NCBI RefSeq assembly: GCF_029937755.1 | Contig: NZ_JAPYPG010000001.1 | Span: 930,001-994,000 of the forward strand | Length of the DNA stretch: 64,000 bases | Reading direction: 5' to 3' | Source: Henriciella sp. | GTDB lineage: Bacteria > Pseudomonadota > Alphaproteobacteria > Caulobacterales > Hyphomonadaceae | Shown here: piece after piece, positions 53,417-63,680 of the stretch | How the letters are laid out: each line of letters begins with the position of its first letter | Position numbering within the stretch: the stretch's first letter is position 1 | The notes under the pieces: model-generated | Database searches by the model: none | The model's input: the letters and a program-made list of their open reading frames with translations, nothing else | Told to the model about the DNA's origin: nothing | Program-made: the position numbers and the translations under genes

Positions 53417-54592
53417 TCAGGCTTCGGCCTGCTGGGCCAGCGCCTCGCGGCGCTTCTCGGCGGCTGACTTCTTCACACTTTCCGACCTAAGCTGTCCGCA
53501 GGCGGCGAAGATATCGCGACCGCGCGGGGTACGGATCGGTGAGGCATAGCCCGCCCGGTTCACGATCTCGGCGAAGTTCTCGATCGTCTCCCAGTCGGAA
53601 CACTCATAGGGAGAGCCCGGCCACGGGTTGAACGGGATAAGATTGATCTTCGCGGGTACACCGCGCAGCAACTTCACCAGGTCACGCGCCTCGGCGAGCG
53701 AGTCGTTCACGCCTTTCAGCATGACGTATTCGAAGGTCACGCGTTTGGAATTGCCGAGATCCGGATAGGCGCGGATGGCATCGAAGAGCGTCTTGAGGTC
53801 ATACTTTTTGTTGATCGGCACGATCTCGTTGCGAAGGTCGTCGCGTACCGCGTGCAGCGAAATGGCCAGCATGGCGCCGGTGCGTTCGCCCAGTTCCGGG
53901 ATCTTTGGCGCAACGCCAGCCGTCGACACCGTAATCCGGCGCCGGCCGAGCGCGATGCCGTCGCCATCCGAAATCGTGTCGATGGCCTCGGCCACATTGT
54001 CGAGATTATAGAGCGGTTCGCCCATGCCCATGAAGACGATGTTGGTGAGCTTGCGGTTCTCCATCGAACTCGGCCATTCCTGCAGCTCATCTCGCGCGAT
54101 CAGGACCTGATTGACGATTTCCTGGGCCGTCAGGTTACGCACCAGCTTTTGCGTGCCGGTATGGCAGAAGGTGCAGTTCAGCGTGCAGCCGACCTGGCTT
54201 GAGACGCAAAGCGCGCCGGACCGGCCGACATCGGGAATATAGACGCTCTCGCCTTCAACACCGGGCTGGAACCGCGTCAGCCATTTCTGCGTCCCATCCA
54301 CGGACACCTTGTGTTCGGTAATCTCCGGACGGGTCAGAACGTACTTTTCGGCAAGCTCAGCGCGCAGCTCCTTGGCGATATCCGTCATTCCGGCAAAGTC
54401 CTGGACGCCGAAATGGTGGATCCAGCGGCGCAGCTGCTTGGCGCGCATGCCGGCCTTTTTCGGCTCGAGCCCGAGGGATTCCATCTCCGCCTTCAACGCA
54501 GGGATGGACAGCCCCGCGAGATTCTTCGGCGCGGATTCGCTTGCGTTGACGCGGCGTGAAAGGTCCAGATCGTATTTCATTGCGCTGCACAT
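53417..54592 (-). CDS. rlmN: 23S rRNA (adenine2503-C2)/tRNA methyltransferase RlmN
   Basis: A 391-residue radical-SAM methylase. The cluster cysteines are C136, C140 and C143 in [14 protein letters not shown], preceded by [23 protein letters not shown] and [11 protein letters not shown] bind SAM, and the C-terminal conserved cysteine lies in IFAACGQLR. The N-terminal helix-hairpin domain ([13 protein letters not shown]) is typical. It methylates A2503 of 23S rRNA and A37 of some tRNAs. ATG at 54592 has GAGG at 7 bases. Confidence 0.97.
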   Translation of the reverse strand: MCSAMKYDLDLSRRVNASESAPKNLAGLSIPALKAEMESLGLEPKKAGMRAKQLRRWIHHFGVQDFAGMTDIAKELRAELAEKYVLTRPEITEHKVSVDGTQKWLTRFQPGVEGESVYIPDVGRSGALCVSSQVGCTLNCTFCHTGTQKLVRNLTAQEIVNQVLIARDELQEWPSSMENRKLTNIVFMGMGEPLYNLDNVAEAIDTISDGDGIALGRRRITVSTAGVAPKIPELGERTGAMLAISLHAVRDDLRNEIVPINKKYDLKTLFDAIRAYPDLGNSKRVTFEYVMLKGVNDSLAEARDLVKLLRGVPAKINLIPFNPWPGSPYECSDWETIENFAEIVNRAGYASPIRTPRGRDIFAACGQLRSESVKKSAAEKRREALAQQAEA

Positions 54593-54684
54593 AGCATGTC
54601 CTCGGCCGAAATCTAAGAATTCGAAGGCATTGTGACTGCAGCGTGTAAATAAAAGGCCGAAAAGGTCTTCGAGGGAGGTACAAT

Positions 54685-56495
<1,811 letters not shown>

Positions 56496-56499
<4 letters not shown>

Positions 56500-57002
56500 C
56501 GGCAGAGCGAAGACGCCTTGTCGATCGCGTTCGCCGATCCCGACAGGGAGAAGTGGTAGGAGACCTTGGTGTCACGCGCCGAGACCGCTTCTACGCGCAG
56601 CTCGCTGCCCTTTCTGAGGGCGGAGACAAGACGCGGATCGTCCTGGTCCTGAGCGAAGGCTTCCTTGCCGACACCATAGAGTGTCCAGCCGGAACGTCCG
56701 ACGGAAGCGCGGGCGGGCAGATCGGCCCGCAGCTCATAGCCGACCTTGAGGCTCGGCTGGCTGCGCGCCTTGCCGGACTTCCAGTTGGAGACGAAGAACC
56801 ACACATCTCCGTGATCGGAAGCTTTCGGTGCCTTGTCGGTCGCTTCGGTCGCGGCATAGCAAAGCGTCTCGCCGTTCACGGACTCGGTGAAGACGGTCCA
56901 GTCATCGTATCGGCCGATGGCTGTCGGGGCTGCATCTGCAGTAAATGCAGCGGTTCCGAACAAAATGGCCAGACTGGTCAGGGGTCTGTTTATCATGAGC
57001 AT
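56496..57002 (-). CDS. Invasion associated locus B (IalB)-family secreted protein
   Basis: A 168-residue protein with a signal peptide (INRPLTSLAILFGTAAFTADA). The mature part fits IalB: YDDWTVFTESVNGETLCYAATEA, FVSNWKSGKARSQPSLKVGYEL, and a beta-rich end with a C-terminal Cys that may pair with the first. The family is named from Bartonella but is widespread in non-pathogens with unknown function. ATG at 57002 or the in-frame ATG at 56996 are both possible. It diverges from the ECF sigma gene. Confidence 0.82.
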
Positions 57003-57090
57003 GAAGACGATTTGGAGTTGGAGAAAGAGGTCTTAACGCAGCAAAACTGCCGGAAAGTTAAGGCTGAATTTTGACGGTGCTGCTGACGTG

Positions 57091-57118
57091 TGATGCCAAC
57101 AGGTCGCGCGCCTAAAGG
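57091..57118 (+). promoter_or_regulatory. ECF11/RpoE-like promoter upstream of its own sigma gene
   Basis: TGATGC (57091-57096) and TAAAGG (57113-57118) are 16 bases apart, similar to the TGATCC/TAAGA promoters recognised by RpoE of Rhodobacter, and lie about 60 bases ahead of the sigma gene. Such self-regulated promoters are usual for this group. Confidence 0.4.
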
Positions 57119-57176
57119 TTGCATTTTGCGCCATATGTGCGATTTCTGAGAGCCAGCCATAGCCCTTGGACGTGAC

Positions 57177-57761
57177 TTGACCTTAGCCCGGATTGACAGC
57201 GCCAGCAGCGATCGAGCCGTTCAGTCGGCATATATCCGAAAGATTGCCGAGGAACAGTGCCGGACGTCGTTCGGGCGCCTGTTCGAATATTATGCGCCCC
57301 GCTTGAAAAGCTATCTCAAGCGTATGGGGGCTGAGGATGCTGGCGCCGAGGAAGTCGTTCAGGATGTGATGCTCACCGTCTGGAAGAAGGCCGGCCAGTT
57401 CGACGAGAAACAGGCATCGGTCTCGACCTGGATCTTCAGGATCGCCCGCAACCGCCAGATCGATCTCTTCCGTCAGGCTTCCCGCCCGGAGCTGTCACCC
57501 GAGGAGCCGATGCTTCAACCGGCAGAGGAAGCTGCGCCCGACGAAACACTGAGCCGGGCCCAGATCGATGCGAGCGTGCGTGAACAGCTGAATGCGCTCC
57601 CCAAGGAGCAGCTCGATCTTCTGAAGGCGGCGTTTTACGACGGCCTCTCCCATTCGGAAATCGCGAAAGCCTTTGACCTGCCGCTTGGAACTGTGAAGTC
57701 CCGCATAAGGCTGGCCTTCAACCGCTTGCGCGGCCGCCTTCAGGGCGAAATGGGCGATTGA
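57177..57761 (+). CDS. ECF RNA polymerase sigma factor (ChrR-partnered, ECF11-like)
   Basis: A 194-residue sigma-70 family protein. Region 2 is visible as FGRLFEYYAPRLKSYLKRMG, EEVVQDVMLTVWKKAGQFD and STWIFRIARNRQIDLFRQ; region 4 as ALPKEQLDLLKAAFYDGLSHSEIAKAFDLPLGTVKSRIRLAFNRLR. The closest groups are the sigmas paired with ChrR anti-sigmas, which respond to singlet oxygen or other reactive species. There is no ATG before the conserved region, so the TTG at 57177 is used. The ChrR-like gene begins 25 bases after the stop. Confidence 0.92.
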   Translation: MTLARIDSASSDRAVQSAYIRKIAEEQCRTSFGRLFEYYAPRLKSYLKRMGAEDAGAEEVVQDVMLTVWKKAGQFDEKQASVSTWIFRIARNRQIDLFRQASRPELSPEEPMLQPAEEAAPDETLSRAQIDASVREQLNALPKEQLDLLKAAFYDGLSHSEIAKAFDLPLGTVKSRIRLAFNRLRGRLQGEMGD

Positions 57762-57786
57762 CTGCATATGAGACCTGCAGGAAGCC

Positions 57787-58530
57787 TTGACGAAATCAGG
57801 AAGCCAGCAATATCGGCTATATAGCCGGTTGAGGGGCAAGCAGCAGGTCATAAAATTGCATTCGAGCGAACCATCATATGTGTCCGAACTCTATAGTGCG
57901 TATTCCGCCGGACGTTTAAGCCCAGCCTTTGCCCTGATGGTCGAGACCCAGGCAGCTATGCGCTCGGATATTCTGCGAGACCTCCACATATCGGAGTCGA
58001 TCGCTGGCGCGATGCTCGAAAGGGAAGCGCCTGAAACGATGTCTCCCAATGCGTTCGAGCAGGCGCTTCGCGCGATAGATGAAATTGAGGAGACCGAAGA
58101 CCGGGACCTACAGGCCGCCCGGGCCGCCGGATCAGAACTGCAGGAGCTGCTCTCACTCCCCGAGCCGCTACGCGAGAAAGCGCTCGAAGCTTGCGAAAAG
58201 CAGGGTGGCTGGAGAAATCTCACGGGGGGTGTCAGCCGGATTGACCTCGGCGACAGCGCTGCTGTCCATGCGCATCTCTACCGCATCAAACCTGGCGCTT
58301 CGGTGCCACGCCACAGTCACCAGGGCGATGAGCTTACACTTGTGGTGCAGGGTGGTTTCTCGGATGCGACGGGAACTTACGGCCCTGGCGACATCTCACG
58401 CCAGACGCCGAGCGATACCCACCAGCCCGTCGCCGATGATGATGGTGTCTGCATTGCCTTCGCTGTCAGCGAGGGCGGTCTCAGATTTACCGGCATTCTC
58501 GGTCTGCTGCAAAAGCTCACCGGCCACTAG
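57787..58530 (+). CDS. ChrR-like anti-sigma factor lacking the N-terminal zinc site, with intact cupin
   Basis: About 247 residues from the TTG at 57787 (AGGA four bases upstream); a TTG at 57856 is an alternative. The YSAGRLSPAFALMVETQ segment aligns with the anti-sigma domain of ChrR (YAAGTLSEAFSLVVATH), but the ChrR ligands H31, C35 and C38 become Q, R and I, and no His pair precedes. The C-terminal cupin retains PRHSHQGDELTLVVQGGF with both His, the Glu, and the later SDTHQPVAD His. The sigma partner is just upstream. So zinc-free sigma binding with a metal cupin sensor is inferred. Confidence 0.85.
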   Translation: MTKSGSQQYRLYSRLRGKQQVIKLHSSEPSYVSELYSAYSAGRLSPAFALMVETQAAMRSDILRDLHISESIAGAMLEREAPETMSPNAFEQALRAIDEIEETEDRDLQAARAAGSELQELLSLPEPLREKALEACEKQGGWRNLTGGVSRIDLGDSAAVHAHLYRIKPGASVPRHSHQGDELTLVVQGGFSDATGTYGPGDISRQTPSDTHQPVADDDGVCIAFAVSEGGLRFTGILGLLQKLTGH

Positions 58531-58550
58531 CCGGCCGGGCAGCGCCCGCC

Positions 58551-58895
58551 TCACTTGTTCCCGTTGATCACTTCAAAGCGCCGCGTCTCGAAGACGCGCA
58601 ATACTTGCGCGAGATCATGTCCGCGCTTCAGGACCTGGTCCTGGCTGCCATAGACGACATAGGCCCCTTGCTGGTTCCGGAGGGCCGGGACCTTTTCAAT
58701 CCGCCAGGTCGGCGCCTCTGCATGGCGCCGGAAAATCGCGAAAACCGCATGATCGCCATACATGCCGATGGCATAATCCTTGGCCTGACCCGACATGACC
58801 ATCCGGCCATACACATCCAGGATGCGACTCATCTCGGTTCTGTGGAAAGCAACCTTCGGCTGTTGCGATGGCTGCAGTCTTGTCACGCTTCCCAT
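58551..58895 (-). CDS. DUF2794-family protein
   Basis: A 114-residue protein. The segment VAFHRTEMSRILDVYGRMVMSGQAKDYAIGMYGDHAVFAIFRRHAEAPTWRIEKVP is the DUF2794 pattern, common in alphaproteobacteria. Function unknown. It is soluble, with no signal peptide. Convergent with the anti-sigma gene (20 bp apart). Confidence 0.85.
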   Translation of the reverse strand: MGSVTRLQPSQQPKVAFHRTEMSRILDVYGRMVMSGQAKDYAIGMYGDHAVFAIFRRHAEAPTWRIEKVPALRNQQGAYVVYGSQDQVLKRGHDLAQVLRVFETRRFEVINGNK

Positions 58896-59252
58896 AAAGT
58901 GAGATCACGCTCCCTTGCTTTACCGCTCTACCTTCCTGTCGCATTTTTAATGCGAAGAACAGGATTTAGCCGCATTCTCGCCTTGCGAGCGCCGCCGATT
59001 ACCGCCACCTTGCAATAGTCGGGTGTTGGTGTCTAGCAGGCATCCCGGACCCATCAGCCCCCCCAGCCCCCCGGGGAGCTTGTTCAACCTTCACCCGACA
59101 TCCTCACCCCATGCAATACGGACCGCCAAGACCGGCAGGTGAAATTTCTTTCACTTTCTGCGTCTTGCCCGCGATTTGAGCAAACAGCCTCTGGCCAGCT
59201 GCGGGCGAGATGGTTACTCAGTTGGCGTCTGTGCAAGCCAACGGGTCCGGAC
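58896..59252. other. 357-bp divergent intergenic region
   Basis: Lies between DUF2794 (minus) and the ABC operon (plus). It holds two C/G-homopolymer runs near 59055-59080 (CCCCCCCAGCCCCCCGGGG), a small perfect palindrome around TTTTTAATGCG (GCATTTTTAATGC) near 58940, and no ORF with a convincing ribosome site. The extension of the ABC gene to 59139 is not supported. Promoters of both flanking units are presumed here; none is clear. Confidence 0.4.
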
Positions 59253-59981
59253 ATGCTCGAACTGAAGCATCTCGTGAAAAGATTTGGGGACCATGTGGCC
59301 GTCGAAAAGGTCAGCTTCACCCTCAAGAAAGGTGAGGTGCTTGGCTTTCTGGGGCCAAACGGCGCCGGTAAATCGACCACCATGCGCATGGTCGCGGGTG
59401 TGATCGAGCCCGATGAGGGTGATGTGGTGATTGCCGGGCATTCGATCATTAACCAGCCGCGTGAAGCTCAGCGCCGCCTTGGCTTCCTGCCGGAAGGTGC
59501 CCCGCTCTATGGCGACATGACGCCCGTGGAATTCCTGAACTTCCTCTCCACATCGCATGACCTTGCCAAGGTCGAGCGCAAGCGCGCCATCGACCGCGTG
59601 GTTGCCGATGCCCGGATCGCCAATGTCGCCAACCGGCGCATTGTCACGCTCTCCAAGGGGTACCGCCGCCGCGTGGGACTGGCCGGTGCGCTGTTGAACG
59701 ATCCCGATGTCCTTGTCCTGGATGAGCCGACAGACGGGCTCGACCCGATCCAGAAGCGGGCCGTACGCGCCCTTATTGCCCGCATGGCGCCGGAAAAGGC
59801 GATCCTGATCTCGACGCACACGCTGGAAGAAGTGCCCGCCATGTGTAACCGGGCGATCATCATTGATCGTGGCCGGATCGTGGCCGATGGTACGCCGGAC
59901 AGCCTGACCGGGCAATCGCCCGGCGGTCTCGAGGAAACCTTCATCACCATGGCCGGGACGGCGGAGGCCGACGGGGTATGA
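59253..59981 (+). CDS. ABC transporter ATP-binding protein, GldA-like
   Basis: A 242-residue ABC ATPase: Walker A GPNGAGKST (34-42), signature LSKGYRRRVGLAGAL (LSGGQ variant SKGYR), Walker B VLVLDEPTDGLDP, and H-loop STHTLEEV. The variant signature is typical of Gld/CcmA-like ABC-2 exporters. The ATG at 59253 is preceded by GGTCCGGAC; it is the first gene of a four-gene coupled operon with permease, GldG-like protein and DUF4340 protein. Exported substrate unknown. Confidence 0.93.
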   Translation: MLELKHLVKRFGDHVAVEKVSFTLKKGEVLGFLGPNGAGKSTTMRMVAGVIEPDEGDVVIAGHSIINQPREAQRRLGFLPEGAPLYGDMTPVEFLNFLSTSHDLAKVERKRAIDRVVADARIANVANRRIVTLSKGYRRRVGLAGALLNDPDVLVLDEPTDGLDPIQKRAVRALIARMAPEKAILISTHTLEEVPAMCNRAIIIDRGRIVADGTPDSLTGQSPGGLEETFITMAGTAEADGV

Positions 59982-60742
59982 GGCAATGGGCCGTCGACAC
60001 GCTGACAGGCCTGAAGGCCAGCTATTCGCGTGAACTACGCGCCTATTTCGCGACGCCGCTCGCCTATGTCTTCATGGCCATCTTCCTGATGATGCTCGGC
60101 TTCTTCACCTGGGAAGCGTCGAACTTCTTCGACACAGGGGCCGCTGACCTGCAGCCCTTCTTCTACTGGCATCCCTGGCTCTACATGATCTTCATGCCGG
60201 CGCTCTCGATGCGGCTCTGGTCGGATGAGACTGCGGCGGGGACATCCGAGCTTCTAATGTCCTTGCCGGTGAGTGTTACGGGTCTTGCCGCAGGCAAGCT
60301 GTTGGCGGCCTGGACCGTGGCTGCGGTGAGCCTCGTGCTGACCTTCCCGATGTGGCTGACGGTCAACTATCTCGGCGCGCCGGACAACACGGCAATTTTC
60401 CTGTCCTACCTGATGAGCCTCATCATGGCCGGTGCCTATCTCTCGATAGGTGCGGCCGTGTCATCGCTCGTCTCAAGCCAGGTGCTCGCCTATGTCATTG
60501 GCGTGGTCGTCGCCTTCGTCTTTACCGCTGCCGGCTGGCCGATGGTGGTGGGGGCGGTGTCAGGTGCGCTCGGGGCGGCTGCCGGGGACCTGGTCGCGAC
60601 CTTTTCCTTCCTTACGCATTTCGAAACGGCTGAACGCGGCGTGCTCGAACTGCGCTCGCTGATCTACTTCTTCGGTGTGATCGCGCTCTGGCTCGCCCTG
60701 AACGTATTGTGGGTCAGCCATCGCAGGAATGGCGCACGATGA
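59978..60742 (+). CDS. ABC-2 type permease, GldF-like
   Basis: A 254-residue membrane protein with six helices and N-terminal SYSRELRAYFATPLAYVFMAIFLM, a GldF/NosY-like start. Conserved RLWSDETAAGTSELLMSLPVSVTGLAAGKLLA occupies a cytoplasmic coupling segment. It overlaps the ATPase stop by ATGA and the GldG start by ATGA, showing translational coupling. Confidence 0.92.
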   Translation: MRQWAVDTLTGLKASYSRELRAYFATPLAYVFMAIFLMMLGFFTWEASNFFDTGAADLQPFFYWHPWLYMIFMPALSMRLWSDETAAGTSELLMSLPVSVTGLAAGKLLAAWTVAAVSLVLTFPMWLTVNYLGAPDNTAIFLSYLMSLIMAGAYLSIGAAVSSLVSSQVLAYVIGVVVAFVFTAAGWPMVVGAVSGALGAAAGDLVATFSFLTHFETAERGVLELRSLIYFFGVIALWLALNVLWVSHRRNGAR

Positions 60743-62625
60743 GCCCGCGCGTCTATCTCTCTGCGGCCACGGCCCTGATTGCGGTGATTTTCATCGCCGC
60801 GACGCTGATCGTGCAGCCCTTGCTGCGCACGGCCCGTGTCGATTTTACAGAGAACGATATCTACACGCTGTCCGAAGGCACCAAGGCGGTGCTGACGGAC
60901 CTGGAAGAACCGGTCGACCTGACGTTCGTCTACACCCGCCGTGTCGGTCAGGAATTTCCGGCCGTGCGTGCCTATGCGACCCGCGTTCGCGAACTGCTCG
61001 ACGCCTACAAGGCCGTTGCCGGTGCCGACCTTCGCATCCGCGAGATCGATCCCGAGCCCTTTTCCGAGGATGAGGATGAGGCGCTTGCGGCGGGCATTAC
61101 AGCGGTCAATTCAGACGGTGGCGACCCGCTCTATTTCGGTCTGATTGGCAAGAATACTGTCGACGATCAGCGCGTCATTCCCTTTCTTGCGCCAGAGCAG
61201 GAAGATACCCTCGAATACGATCTCACGCGCATGATCGCGCGCCTGAACCGGCCCGAACCGCCGAACATTGGCGTGCTGTCGACCTTGCAGGGCATGAGCG
61301 GCCCAGGCGAGGACAGCGGCTACACGTTCCTGCAAGAGCTCTCGAAAAGCTACGACATGCAGGAGATAGACGAGGCCTTCTTTTCCCTGCCGGAGGATAT
61401 GGATGTCGTGGTCATGGTGCATCCGCCTGAGCTGAACGATTGGCAGGCCTGGCTCATCGACCAGTTCATCCTGAGGACAGGGCGGGCGATTATCCTCGTG
61501 GATGCGGCCGCAAAAACCTCTCGTGGCAGTGACTTCTCCGGTCTGGACGACCGCCAGATCCGTTCCGACCTCGGTCGGTTTTCCGATGTCTGGGGCTTGA
61601 GCGTTTCCGAAGAGGCGCTCGCTGACACCGAAAGCGCGCTTCCGATCCAGGTGGCAACCGGTGGCGGGCGCTCGACCATTGTTCGCCACCCGCTCTATCT
61701 GGCCGCCACGCCGGCGCTGATGCCCTCTGATAGCCTCATCACAGCCGACCTTTCGCGAACTGTGAATTTCGGCGCACCGGGTGGCCTGATCCTTGATGAG
61801 GACTCTCCCATCGACAAGGAAGTCCTGATCGAGACCGGCCCGGCCCCATCATGGATCGAGGCGGATGAAGCGGTGAGCGATCTCACCGCGCAGGAGACGC
61901 TCGATCTCTATGAGCCGCTGGACCAGGCAATGCCGCTCGCCGTGCGCGTCCATGGCGCGCTGGTCTCGGCCTTCGATGAACGGCCGTCGCCGGACATGCC
62001 GGACGATCCCGTGATGGCGGAACTCGCGCGCGCTGCCGCTGAAGAGGCGCAGCCACACATCTCAACCAGCGAACGCGATGCAGAAATCCTTGTCGTCGCC
62101 GACGCTGACATGGTCGATGACGGTCTTTACGTGAATCTCGACAGCGCAACCGCCTTTGCCGACAATGGTGCCTTCCTGATGAATGCGCTCGATGTCCTGT
62201 CCGGAGATGCGAACCTGCTTACCCTTCGTGCGCGCACATCCTCGCGCCGGCCAATGACACGTGTGGAAGGTATGCGCGACGAAGCCCAGGCCCGCTTCTT
62301 CGACGAGCAGGCCCGGCTTGAGGACAAGTTGGCCGAATCCCAGCAGCGGCTGGAAGAACTGCAACAGCGCGGCGCCTCGGACGGGTTCTTCGAGGGCGAT
62401 ATCGAAGCGTCTCTGAATGAGAATGAGCGGCTGGAGCTTGCCCGCCTGCGTGAGGACATTGTCGAGACGCGGTCACGCCTTCGTACCATCGAGCGGAATT
62501 TCCGCCAGGAAATCGACGGGCTCGAAGGGACACTGAAATTCATCAATATTTTTGGCGGTCCGCTCCTTGTGGGCCTGTTGGGAGCATTGGTCTGGTGGCG
62601 CCGCCGGCGCAGGGGGATCGCGTGA
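60739..62625 (+). CDS. GldG-family ABC transporter auxiliary protein
   Basis: A 628-residue protein anchored at both ends: N-terminal helix (ATALIAVIFIAATLIVQPLL) and C-terminal helix (IFGGPLLVGLLGALVWWRRRRRG). The extracytoplasmic domain starts VDFTENDIYTLSEGTKAVLTDLEEPV, the GldG (DUF7088/ABC_transp_aux) hallmark, and includes a Rossmann-like region and a C-terminal coiled coil (RLEDKLAESQQRLEELQQ; NENERLELARLREDIVETRSRLR). GldG is proposed to form a periplasmic assembly with its ABC partners. ATGA with the permease. Confidence 0.92.
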   Translation: MSPRVYLSAATALIAVIFIAATLIVQPLLRTARVDFTENDIYTLSEGTKAVLTDLEEPVDLTFVYTRRVGQEFPAVRAYATRVRELLDAYKAVAGADLRIREIDPEPFSEDEDEALAAGITAVNSDGGDPLYFGLIGKNTVDDQRVIPFLAPEQEDTLEYDLTRMIARLNRPEPPNIGVLSTLQGMSGPGEDSGYTFLQELSKSYDMQEIDEAFFSLPEDMDVVVMVHPPELNDWQAWLIDQFILRTGRAIILVDAAAKTSRGSDFSGLDDRQIRSDLGRFSDVWGLSVSEEALADTESALPIQVATGGGRSTIVRHPLYLAATPALMPSDSLITADLSRTVNFGAPGGLILDEDSPIDKEVLIETGPAPSWIEADEAVSDLTAQETLDLYEPLDQAMPLAVRVHGALVSAFDERPSPDMPDDPVMAELARAAAEEAQPHISTSERDAEILVVADADMVDDGLYVNLDSATAFADNGAFLMNALDVLSGDANLLTLRARTSSRRPMTRVEGMRDEAQARFFDEQARLEDKLAESQQRLEELQQRGASDGFFEGDIEASLNENERLELARLREDIVETRSRLRTIERNFRQEIDGLEGTLKFINIFGGPLLVGLLGALVWWRRRRRGIA

Positions 62626-63680
62626 GTGCCACCCTGGATACACGCCGCCGCAAGACGGTTGAATGGCTCTCGATTACAGCTGCAGCGCTGTGGATCCTGC
62701 TGTTCCTGATGAGCCTTTTTGCTCCGGCGCAAAGCGATGTGAGCCCGCGGACTGGTGATCCTGTGCTGCCGAACTTTTCCACCGTGCGCAGCGATACCGG
62801 CGCCATCAGCTTCACCATGGCTGATGAGCGCTACACGCTGGAGCGCCGGCAAGGGGAGTGGGTCATGGCCGAGACCGGAGGTTATCCCGTTCGCGAAGAC
62901 AGGCTGGCCACGCTGGCTGAAGGGCTCGAGACGATGACATGGGGTGAACGCCGTACAGCCGAGCCGGCGCGCTTCAGCCGCATTGGCCTTGGAGATCCGC
63001 GTGAGGATGGCAATGGCATTCTTATCGAGGTCTTTGCCTCAAACGGATCGAAATCGGCTGAGGTGATTACCGGCCGACGTAATGAGACGCTGTACGCCCG
63101 TGACCCTGGCGAGAATGTTTCCTTTCGCGTCGAGGGCGACCTGCCGCCGCTCTATACACGTGAGGCATGGCTGGACCTTGATATCGTCGACATCGACGCC
63201 TCTTCCATCTCGGCAGTCCGCCTGACGGATTCGCGCGGACAGACGCTCTATCTCTCGCGTGTGCCCGGTGGCGACGCCCGCAGTTTCCGTCCGGCGCCGC
63301 CCTACCACAACGATACATTGCGCAGCCGGCTGGCGGCTTCGACGCCGGCGCTGGCCATGTCGCATCTTTCACCGATTGATGTGAAACCGCAAAGCGAGCT
63401 GACGACACGTCCAGTGGCCCGCCACATCACGGAAACCCATGATGGTCTCGAGATCGACCTGCGGGCCTGGCGCGAGCCGGACGGGTTCTGGGTGACGCTT
63501 CGCGCGGTTGAGGCTGGCGAAGGCGCGCGCCGGGCGCAGACGATCAATGACCGGGCTGAAGGCTGGGCGTTCAAGCTGACGGAATATGACTGGCGGGAAT
63601 TCACGCCACTTGTCTCTTCCATCGTCCGCCGGGCCGATCCGGCCGCCGAAACGCCGGGCGAATCGAACTTTCAGCCCTAG
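62622..63680 (+). CDS. DUF4340-domain membrane-anchored protein
   Basis: A 352-residue protein starting with GTG at 62622, which overlaps the GldG stop (GTGA). One N-terminal helix (WLSITAAALWILLFLMSLFA) anchors a DUF4340 domain made of repeated beta segments (FTMADERYTLERRQGEWVMAETGGYPVREDRLATLAEGLETM; similar unit later). DUF4340 proteins are consistently encoded with Gld-type ABC genes. The stop is one base before the convergent glycosyltransferase gene (CTAGCTAG). Confidence 0.9.
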   Translation: MSATLDTRRRKTVEWLSITAAALWILLFLMSLFAPAQSDVSPRTGDPVLPNFSTVRSDTGAISFTMADERYTLERRQGEWVMAETGGYPVREDRLATLAEGLETMTWGERRTAEPARFSRIGLGDPREDGNGILIEVFASNGSKSAEVITGRRNETLYARDPGENVSFRVEGDLPPLYTREAWLDLDIVDIDASSISAVRLTDSRGQTLYLSRVPGGDARSFRPAPPYHNDTLRSRLAASTPALAMSHLSPIDVKPQSELTTRPVARHITETHDGLEIDLRAWREPDGFWVTLRAVEAGEGARRAQTINDRAEGWAFKLTEYDWREFTPLVSSIVRRADPAAETPGESNFQP

